Part shown: positions 8,520-15,103 of the stretch, piece by piece
Position numbering within the stretch: position 1 is the first letter of the stretch
How the letters are laid out: every line of letters begins with the position of its first letter
DNA from: Saccoglossus kowalevskii
Taxonomy: Eukaryota > Hemichordata > Enteropneusta > Harrimaniidae
Assembly (NCBI RefSeq): GCF_000003605.2
Contig: NW_003119440.1
Span: 53,488 to 68,590 of the forward strand
Direction of reading: 5' to 3'
DNA: 15,103 bases
Notes under the pieces: model-generated
The model's database searches: none
Seen by the model: only the letters and a program-made list of their open reading frames with translations
What the model was told of the DNA's origin: nothing
Made by a program: the position numbers and the translations under genes

Positions 8520-10634
8520 TAATATGAGCAAGTAAATACTAAATAATTATAACACAATAAACAAACTAATGCATAATAATGTTAAGTAATAAATAATTAT
8601 TAACAAAATAAACACTATACTAGATAATTAATAAGAAGTAACCAGTAAATTAACTAATTAAATAAGGCATTCCAATAATTAATTAAATACATAAATAAAG
8701 TCTGAACCTACTATTTCGAAGCTGTACTGGAAATGGAAAAACAAACAAAAGGCATAAAAAAACTGTTTAGTAAGAATAAAAAACTGTAAAATTATATTAA
8801 AATTAAAATGCGTTAATTATTATGTTGCTCAGTATCGCCCGGCCTGTATCTTAAAGATGGAGGGATAATACAACGCGTTTTTCACAAAAGACAGTCTCAC
8901 GCGTTGTAAAATTGCGTTGTAACTTGTGATAAGAGCGACCAGTAAATTTGGCTGGGGGTGAATTTATAAGCTACGAAATTTGAGGGCATTGTTGTACTTA
9001 GATCGAAAAACGGACTCGCCCATTTAATTGTCTGAATCACTGTGGATGACACTATAAAAAATATAGAGTTGAACGTTAGAAATGTTGGAAGACAATTACT
9101 TTGTTCTTAAGTTTTGAACTGGATTTGTTCACGATGGAGCAGCTGTAATATTGTCTCCGCTCTATTATAGGAGTAAGTTATTTTTTTAAACGTTTGTTTT
9201 ATGAAATTTTCTCTGTATATTTTTGACAAATTCTACTCACGAGTTTTAATGGAAAATCCCCGACTTGTCGCGCTTTCTACTGGTTAGTTAAATGCGTTCA
9301 TGCAACACAATTGTTTTTATATGTCACCCGTACTCGGGTTTACCCAGAACACTCAAAGGATAAAATGTGTTTAAATATTATCGATCCGTCATCCTCGATC
9401 ATTATGAGATGACCGCGATTGGTCATATGTTACATTAGCCCCGCAATCATCCGCCCATGCTACATGATACATTGAGTGATATGATGCCAAGTATGCCAAC
9501 TGATGCCAACTCAATACGATACACAAACTATATACCACATTATGTCTGCAGACTCCGTACTCAATTCAAACGGTATATATATTATTAGTTGGCTCATGAG
9601 CTCGCCTGGCTTCTGCTAAAAGATGAGAAGATGTGTTAACATGTGGGAATGAAAGTTACTTTATGTCGGTCAAACCATGGAGTTATAAACTTATACCTCC
9701 ATGCTCAAACTGTTAGGACGATGCCATGGTGTTATGGCTGTCATAATACGTCACATGACACATAGAGCAGTTTCACTACCACAGGCTACATAACTCCAGT
9801 GGTAATGTTATTTTTGAAACTGGTAATTATTTAATTTCCATTGATTAATTTCTACGTCGTGATGAATTATATAGGTCAAATGTCACAGTGATCATTCCAT
9901 TCAAGCAGCACAACTACGACGAACTAGCCACTTAGTCCTCGAGACAAAACAGCTGATCGAAGTAAAGAAAATAACGATAAAACAACGATTGTAGCCTTTA
10001 GTATCAACACAATCAATTCGGATCACAAGGTGTTCTGGTATTTAACATAACAACATTACTTGAGAGTGTGACTGACTGACGAGTGGCATGACGTGAATTT
10101 CGTATCTGATGTGTACTTCGTTTTGATTACTAAGATCTGGGGGAAAAGCAAATGGGTAACCGTAACTTGAAAATACTTTATATACCCTGTATCGCGTTTC
10201 CCTGAAAGTAAATTGTATGACGTATTCAGTGCGTGCTTGAATTAAATCGCTTAACAAATATTGTGATTTTTTCTATGCAATGCAGCAACTACAAACTTTA
10301 ACCTAACGTTTTTCGAATAGGGTAGTGACATAGTTACCGTGGTAGGTGTGACGTCACAAATACTACAATAACACCCATTATTTGTAATGTAAGGCACCTT
10401 AAATGTGTCTGTTGGTAACATATTTACGCAACTTTATCCACATTACACATACTGAACAGATACAGTCAACGTCAACCAACATATGTGTCCAGTTATATAA
10501 TATATTTGGGACAATGTAATTCAGGAAAGGTTACACCATACATATACTTTGTGCCTCAGTAAAATGTTTTAATTATGTGGCATTGGATATGCCCAGAAGA
10601 GGACCCACTATGCTCCTTCACATAACGTTTGCAG
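8520..10634. other. interior of the transposon, no coding gene recognised
   Basis: From 8520 to about 8720 the sequence is very AT-rich with many AATAA/TTAATT runs. An exact 10-bp inverted repeat, TACAACGCGT at 8869-8878 and ACGCGTTGTA at 8899-8908, has a 20-base loop. TATAAAAA at 9053-9060 could be a TATA box, and GGA|GTAAGT at about 9172 a splice donor, but the short frame between them (ATGGAGCAGCTG then stop) does not support a coding exon. An imperfect 28-bp palindrome, CATGGAGTTATAAA / CTTATACCTCCATG, is at 9676-9703, and a full CRE (TGACGTCA) is at 10349-10356. No protein family is recognisable in any frame. Confidence 0.5.
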
Positions 10635-10903
10635 CTAGTGTTAATCGAAATTAAAGGGAATGACATAGAACATCTTTTACACGTGGCGGGGTATCCTAGA
10701 TTTCATGATATAAATTACAGTTTTTGGAAGAATGGGCGATATTATGAGCGTTGCTTGTTGAATTGTGACGTATCATTCATGCGAGAACAGTTTTTGGCTG
10801 CGTTGGCTCCCGTTCGCAGGGAGTTCTTTCTAAACATAAAAGTAGTTTTTTTAGCCGCCCATTTCAAAATCCTTTTTTTAAAAACCAAATGTTACTACCA
10901 CAG
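10635..10903 (+). other. candidate exon inside the transposon, unrecognised
   Basis: An open frame of about 90 codons lies between an acceptor-like TTTGCAG (ending at 10634) and a donor-like CAG|GTAAAA (10904). The peptide includes GNDIEHLLHVAGYPRFHDIN, FWKNGRYYERCLLNCDVSFM and LAALAPVRREFFLN, which looks more protein-like than the surroundings. The tail after about 10840 is low-complexity and hydrophobic. It is not a transposase fragment that I recognise. It may be captured host sequence, a decayed accessory gene, or chance. Confidence 0.2.
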
Positions 10904-11165
10904 GTAAAACTATGAAAATTACAGCTAAACTCTAAATCTAAATTGCTTACTGCTAATTAATTCATTGAAATTACGCCACAAACCAAATATTAATAGTTTT
11001 TGGAAAACTTAGGTTAGCCATGGACCAATGTATTATTTGCTGATGTATTATAATTGTGTATTAGTGTCTTTATCATTTTATTAATTGCATACGTGCATAT
11101 ATTCATTACGATTTTTTATTTATTTACTTGTGTTGACTTCTTCTGGGACTTCGGCTAATTAGCGA

Positions 11166-11510
11166 GATGGGAACAGCGCCTCCAACTGCCAGTTCAAAGT
11201 ATCCTTTCAAAAATGGCTGATCGCTCAGCCTCTTTGATTTTGTGCCCAATTTAAGCTCGTTTGTGACTCATTTGGCTCGTTTTGGGGTAGTTTGGATCGT
11301 TTGGGTCGTTCCATGTTTTGTCAATCGAAATGGCGGTCATGCCATGTTAGGTTACTCGTATTTATTTATTGAGCTATCATGTTAGTTACTCGTATTTATT
11401 GAGCTGCAAACTAAATCTTCTCGAGAAATCTATTTCTATGACGTGGCGATTTTCAATGTCGTTAACAAATTTGATATAGTTTTATTTCGTTTCGTGGAAA
11501 AGACTAAGCC
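11166..11510. repeat. right terminal inverted repeat of the long-TIR element
   Basis: This is the inverted partner of 8073-8487. Read from the outside inward on the minus strand it holds GGCTTAGTCTTTTCCACG and ACGACATTGAAAATCGCCAC. It then has two copies of the CAGCTCAATAAAT unit, CATTTCGATTGACAAAACATGG, a shorter array of CCAAACGA-type motifs, and GCGATCAGCCATTTTTGAAAG. Homology fades near the sequence GGAACAGCGCCTCC at about 11168. Substitutions between the two arms show the insertion is not very recent. Confidence 0.9.
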
Positions 11511-11519
11511 TTCTACTGG
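11511..11519. repeat. right copy of 9-bp target-site duplication
   Basis: TTCTACTGG directly follows the right inverted repeat and pairs with TTCTACCGG at 8064-8072. In this copy the bases read as codons of the recombinase (S-T-G of the STGGENCPV segment). Confidence 0.85.
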
Positions 11520-12067
11520 TGGCGAAAATTGTCCCGTTGTAGCATTTCAAATGTATTTGTCCAAATTGCAGCCAGGGCAAACTGCGTTGTTTCAGAGGCC
11601 CCGTGTAAATGTAACACCCACTTACACAGTCTGGTATTGTAATTCACCCCTTGGTGAAAATAAATTGGGATCGATGATTGAAAGAGATTTCGATAGCAGC
11701 GAAATTGTTGACAATTTATACAAATCATTGTGTTAGGGCAACTGCGTGCACTGTGTTAGATTCTGCAGGAGTTGAAACCAGACATAAACACGAAGCTAGT
11801 GCTCGGTCTTACACCAACAAATTCATCAATAATCAGAGTCAAGGAATGTCTAGTATCCTGTCTCGCAGTTTGGGGTATACAAACAAATCCTCTGACAGAG
11901 AAGTGACCGTAGCGATCGAAGCGGGTGTTTCCGACAACGTCATCCGTACCCCAGAGAACACCGGCATAGTAGCGTCTGGACCAACTCCCACAGAATCTGA
12001 TCTATTTCTAATACCCACAATCAAAGTACACATGCAGCATCTGCTTTGTTTCATAACTGATTTGTAG
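11511..12067 (+). pseudogene. Crypton-type tyrosine recombinase, 3' (catalytic) part
   Basis: This continues the gene interrupted at 8073. It begins STGGENCPVVAFQMYLSKL, followed by QTALFQRPR and WYCNSPLGENKLGSM, all hallmark blocks of the DUF3504-like recombinase family. A +1 shift near 11677 moves the frame. The next frame gives KEISIAAKLLTIYTNHCVRA, where HCVR (11726-11737) is the HxxR catalytic box. It continues ETRHKHEASARSYTNKF, where the tyrosine at 11810-11812 in SY is the expected nucleophile. Between ETRH and KHEAS about half a dozen residues normally present in the family appear to be missing, an in-frame loss in the last catalytic region. The frame then runs to a TAG at 12065-12067. 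Together the two parts would encode about 450 residues, normal for the family. Confidence 0.88.
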
Positions 12068-12119
12068 GAAAATGTTTCTCAACTTGACTATTTACATTTT
12101 GTAGTTTCAAGCAGTGTTC

Positions 12120-12440
12120 AAGATGGCTACCCCCCATATAATATCGGTGAAATAATAGCATTTATCATATTATCACTTGTACGCCAGCTGACTGGTTATT
12201 TCCAGGCTCAAACCGGGGGCTCAAATTACTCATAGGGGAATCCAGACATGTACCAGGCTGCGTAAAAAGCATTCTATGTCCCCTACTGCAATATGGAATC
12301 GTCCAGAGTGGACGCGATCACAAGTCGGCACCAGCGAGATTCGAAAGCCAACTGTTTAGTCAAAACCCAAGCAGTTAGCCAATTCGCTAGCAAGTTTGCA
12401 AATTTGCTGCCCCAATACTTCTGAGACTTGCTGTACAGCG
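12120..12440 (-). mobile_element. possible tRNA-derived SINE, minus strand
   Basis: On the minus strand TGGCTAACTGCTTGGG (plus 12366-12381) resembles an RNA polymerase III A box. About 34 bases downstream, CTTTCGAATCTCGCTGG (plus about 12332-12348) resembles a B box with one mismatch to GGTTCGAATCC. The A-B spacing is about ten bases shorter than in a tRNA and the arms do not fold into a clean cloverleaf, so this is not a tRNA gene. A non-tRNA body of about 200 bases follows, with an AT-rich end near 12150. A SINE is the best reading, but a second copy would be needed to support it. Confidence 0.28.
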
Positions 12441-12452
12441 TACGTGTACAGC
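12430..12452. repeat. perfect 8-bp-arm palindrome
   Basis: GCTGTACA at 12430-12437 and TGTACAGC at 12445-12452 are exact inverted copies separated by seven bases (GCGTACG). It lies at the outer edge of the possible SINE and could mark a junction or be a dimeric protein-binding site. No known motif is matched with confidence. Confidence 0.5.
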
Positions 12453-12554
12453 ACGCGCGGGAAACGAGTCCCAAGCGACGATAACAACACACGTTAAAAA
12501 CGCAAAGGCTCGTGGATAGATGCTTGTTTGACAATGACACGCTATGGCTATCTG

Positions 12555-12564
12555 GCGCATGCGC
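12555..12564. promoter_or_regulatory. GCGCATGCGC palindrome, NRF-1-like site
   Basis: The palindrome GCGCATGCGC followed by A matches 11 of 12 positions of the NRF-1 consensus (YGCGCAYGCGCR). It sits in a short CG-richer stretch (about 12450-12620), unlike the AT-rich surroundings. NRF-1 sites are typical of metazoan CpG-type promoters. Downstream there are donor-like (GTGCTACAG|GTTAGG at about 12739) and acceptor-like signals, so this may be the promoter of a plus-strand transcript. No protein is recognisable. Confidence 0.3.
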
Positions 12565-13004
12565 AGGTGGCGACTCTCCCGCTTTAAATAATCCGTCCGA
12601 GATGGGGGCCTCCAAATATCGGTGTTGATTGTGAACTCAAGATCGAGGCATGATGGCTGATATTGGTTGGTGTAAACTGGAACGCGATGTTACTTTGTGA
12701 TTGAGGTTGCATGACAGAATGTATGGATGATGTGCTACAGTTAGGGATGGCTTCTTGATTATTTTAAATGTCAGAAATTTCTCTGTGTTGGTTTGGTCTG
12801 ATATAGTGCCGTAGGCATTGACGGACTGAATGTTACGATGACCGGAGATCTGCATTATTTGTCTTGGTGGTATATTTTGGGGTTTATTATGGTTTTAGGA
12901 CCGTGGGACCCAAACTGTCCTGATTCTGTTTTGCTATTTTTTCCCCGCACCTCATTAAACTCAATACTACTGATCAGTGAATACATGTATTTGTGTCGTT
13001 TCAG

Positions 13005-13041
13005 GCGAAGTTCAAAGCTAGAAAGCATAGATCGTAAGAAG
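13005..13041 (+). other. candidate 37-nt microexon
   Basis: A strong acceptor (TTTGTGTCGTTTCAG, ending at 13004) is followed by 37 bases and a strong donor (AAG|GTAAGC at 13042). One frame reads RRSSKLESIDRKK. No neighbouring exon could be joined with confidence. The pair of good splice signals in line with the NRF-1-like site at 12555 is the only support. Confidence 0.2.
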
Positions 13042-13243
13042 GTAAGCTCGTAGTCATCACCGCTTGGTTTACGAACACTGATAAAGAATCAGCATAGAAT
13101 TATTTCCAGTTCATTTGGAGGGATTTCGTGGATTTCTCTAGCTTCGTTTATTTCTGGTGTCTTTAAAATTGGCTCAGTAATCTCATATCATATAGGCTTT
13201 CTTGGCTGTGTTTTTGTTTTGTTGGATTTCGATTGACATCGTC

Positions 13244-13363
13244 ATGAAGACCCGGTCACGAAGGCCCGGCCTCGGCGCCGTCGCCGTCGCTGTGAGTGAT
13301 ATGTGCTGTCGCTTCAGCCAAGGAAGCATTTTCTGTCACGAAAAGAAATTTTACATTTGTTAA
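13244..13363 (+). other. small GC-rich ORF or first coding exon, unrecognised
   Basis: An ATG at 13244 opens a 39-codon frame ending with a TAA at 13361-13363. The first 16 codons are GC-rich (MKTRSRRPGLGAVAVA) and end exactly at a donor-like GCT|GTGAGT (13292). So it could be either a 39-residue ORF or a 16-codon first exon spliced onward. The local GC rise in an AT-rich region is the main reason to note it. No homology is recognised. Confidence 0.15.
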
Positions 13364-14808
13364 GTATAAATAGAAAAATAAATTCATGTTGTGGAATCAT
13401 TTTATTTAGTACTTGCAGTATTTTGGTGTATTTTTACCCATTGCATTTTGTAGTCATACGATACGCCGAGTGATCATGATCTCAGTTTATCAGTTCTGAC
13501 TAAGAAAAAAACGTAAACGAACCTTCACTGGGTACGTTAAGTCGCCCATATATATCATGGTTTTGAACGTCCGATCAGCTGATGGTTTGTTTACGTTAAG
13601 ATGCAAATTTCTATGATTGACAGCAGACGAAACATTATCATGCCCGAACTATTTTCGGGTTGGGAGAATTGAGACTTATTAATATCTTAACATTTTGTTT
13701 ATTTAACAGCGATAAAATGAGAGATTATATAGCATCCAAAAATCTAATAAGTACAATATTTAATAATTTCTACATAATTTGTCATTAAAATTAGCCTCAT
13801 CATAAGTGATGCGTAATTTAGTACTAACTTTGCTGATTAGGTCAAAGGTGAAATTATCTGTATTGGCCAATCACATCACAGATTTAAAGAGTGAAGTCAC
13901 TTTCAAAGTGTGTAATACCAAAATATCACACGGGTGTTATTTCGCGGAAAGTGCATGACACATGTGATAAATCTACTTATGAATACAAGACTGCAGTATA
14001 TAAATTGTGAGATACTTATTCTACATATGATAATATACATTTAAATATAATAGTGCGACATGCAATCTACATAGGGATATAACATACGTGACAGTTTGTG
14101 AGTGATAGTCTATTTGAAGTGATTTGTAGTTTGGTGGCGGTACATATTTGACCCTAGGATTGCCAAGGGATTGGTACTTATGCTTTCGCGACATAGTGGC
14201 ACATTTTACTGAACATGTGGTCATATCGTACTATACAATTGTTGAATGTAGATTTTCCCTTATGCATAACATACATGTACATATGTCGGGTATGGGCAGG
14301 GATAATTTGACCGAGTATCGAATAGTAAACTACCTGGGACTTCCAAAGTACATGATACGAACCTTGTTACTTTCTTCTGATACAGCTATTTTAACCACTA
14401 TAACAATTATGTATCTGATCTCCATTTGTCTTCCCATCTCCCATGTCATCATCTAGATGGCCATACACTAAATGAGTACAATTCTTGTGATGTAAATACA
14501 CATAATCACTTAAAGTGTGGTTATACCTGCACGATCAATGGAAAAGCTGTATGAATGTGAATGTGGCCACTAAACTGTTTTTGAACGATATTTTAGAACA
14601 TATGTCGTGATGAGTTTCTGTCACGTATCCGTCCATATTCGTATTGTTAGATAGAAGAGATCGCACTCGTGAACTGTCTCTTGATTGAACATGAGTCCCA
14701 CTGCCGTCTAAATACTGTTTTGCAACAGAAAACAGCAACAGCAACAGAAATTTTGGATAATTACTCATATAGCGTAGCCTGAATTATTCGTCGCCATTGC
14801 TACCATAG
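13364..14808. other. AT-rich region without a recognised gene
   Basis: No supported gene lies here. A small inverted repeat CCCGAA / TTCGGG is at 13643-13659. A decayed piece of the ~31-bp tandem repeat family lies at about 13950-14110. A 102-codon open frame at 14148-14456 ends in a hydrophobic stretch but starts without ATG and resembles nothing I know. A short CAACAG run is at about 14725-14750. Confidence 0.5.
13950..14110. repeat. dispersed copy of the ~31-bp degenerate tandem repeat
   Basis: The sequence AAATCTACTTATGAATACAA at about 13969 is identical to that at about 6756 in the larger array. Neighbouring units (GTGCGACATGCAATCTACAT near 14053) match the pattern of the 6660-6890 region. 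This shows the repeat family is dispersed, not confined to one locus. Confidence 0.6.
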
Positions 14809-15103
14809 GAAGGAGGTCAAAGCCCGAGTTTTGACAATGCAGTTGCTAGGTGTGAAACCACAGATTTCAAATTTGTATTTTGGAATATCAATGGTTTATA
14901 CGGAAAACTATTAGACACTGATTTGTTGAACTATGTTAAGTCTTTTGATTTTGTGTGTCTTCTCGAAACATGGGTTGATTCACAATTTGATTTTCAAATT
15001 GAAGGGTTTAAAACCATACATAACGCTGGTGTAAAGAAAAAGAATTTCGGGAGGGCCTCGGGGGGAATATCCATTCTATTTAATCAAAATAATATTGCTC
15101 AAT
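14809..15103 (+). CDS. non-LTR retrotransposon ORF2, endonuclease domain (5' part; cut by window end)
   Basis: The frame is open from just after a TAG (14806-14808) to the window edge, about 98 codons. It contains the N-terminal signature of the apurinic-like endonuclease (EEP fold) that nicks target DNA for target-primed reverse transcription. FWNINGL (14878-14898) carries the catalytic asparagine. NYVKSFDFVCLLETW follows, with the metal-binding glutamate of ETW at 14965-14973. GRASGGISILF lies near the edge. The rest of the endonuclease and the reverse transcriptase would lie beyond the window. There is no in-frame methionine in the visible part and a stop lies directly upstream. The copy is therefore 5'-truncated, damaged, or translated by reinitiation. 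The clade (CR1/Jockey/I or similar) cannot be fixed from this fragment. Confidence 0.85.

Larger units (their letters stand above)
8073..11510. mobile_element. 3438-bp long-TIR DNA transposon, Mutator-like, probably non-autonomous
   Basis: The element starts GGTTTAGTATTTTCC, and the reverse complement of its right end starts GGCTTAGTCTTTTCC. Homology then continues inward for about 345-415 bp on each side at roughly 85-90% by eye. A 9-bp target duplication flanks it. Long terminal repeats with internal tandem motifs and a 9-bp duplication fit the Mutator superfamily, especially the animal Rehavkus/Phantom types. Merlin elements also start with GG and make 8-9 bp duplications but usually have short ends. 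The ~2.7 kb interior (8488-11165) shows no recognisable transposase, DDE motif or zinc finger. It holds AT-rich runs, a small inverted repeat (8869-8908), a TATA-like motif at 9053 and one unrecognised open stretch (10635-10903). It is inserted in a recombinase pseudogene. Confidence 0.85.

Noticed and set aside
8081-11504. Tc1/mariner-type insertion with a TA duplication at the inner TTTTCC ends
   Set aside because: The inverted repeat extends a further 9 bp outward (GG(T/C)TTAGT). A 9-bp duplication directly outside explains both flanks and the recombinase reading frame.
12338-12381. A functional tRNA gene on the minus strand
   Set aside because: The A and B boxes are spaced about ten bases too close and the acceptor and T arms do not pair, so at best it is a tRNA-derived repeat.
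12283-12615. 110-codon minus-strand frame
   Set aside because: It runs through the possible SINE and the CG-richer stretch, with low-complexity serine/leucine content and no recognisable domain.
14148-14456. 102-codon plus-strand frame with a hydrophobic C-terminus
   Set aside because: It opens without an ATG, matches no family I know, and has no splice or promoter context.
14535-14768. 77-codon minus-strand frame
   Set aside because: There are no recognisable motifs. It lies just upstream of the retrotransposon fragment and overlaps a short CAACAG-type run.

Overview
This window looks like nuclear DNA from an invertebrate animal. It is AT-rich, intron-like and gene-poor, with no long intact reading frame, tandem satellites, and several eukaryote-type mobile elements in different states of decay. 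The recombinase family seen here (Crypton-type tyrosine recombinase, DUF3504-like) is especially abundant in molluscs and some other marine invertebrates. A mollusc-like host is a reasonable guess, but the sequence does not prove it.

Layout. (1) Positions 1 to about 3440 are a satellite array of roughly 30 copies of a ~113-bp AT-rich monomer. It contains an adjacent 335-bp duplication of three monomers and an older ~1025-bp duplication. (2) About 3440-6150 is mostly unrecognised single-copy DNA. A few weak minus-strand exon candidates and a pair of CRE sites with an adjacent AP-1 site lie here. (3) About 6160-6990 is a degenerate ~31-bp tandem array with a homogenised core of nine 32-bp repeats (6217-6500), each carrying a CACGTG E-box. 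A related stretch recurs at about 13950-14110. (4) 7283-12067 is a decayed Crypton-type tyrosine recombinase gene. It is split in two by a 3438-bp DNA transposon at 8073-11510. (5) About 12120-12450 may hold a tRNA-derived SINE on the minus strand. (6) About 12540-13365 has promoter-like and exon-like signals but no recognisable gene. (7) From 14809 to the right edge is the start of the apurinic-type endonuclease domain of a non-LTR retrotransposon, cut by the window end.

The main result is the nested insertion. The transposon has imperfect terminal inverted repeats of about 345-415 bp, starting GG(T/C)TTAGT. It is flanked by a 9-bp target duplication (TTCTACCGG / TTCTACTGG). Reading the target as a single copy puts the codons K-M-Y-S-T-G-G-E-N-C-P-V together across the junction, as expected for the recombinase family, which fixes the insertion point to the base. 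Long inverted repeats with subterminal tandem motifs and a 9-bp duplication suggest a Mutator-like (MuDR/Rehavkus/Phantom-type) element. No transposase is recognisable inside it, so it is probably non-autonomous.

Nothing in the window forms a working pathway. It records successive mobile-element insertions and tandem-repeat growth.
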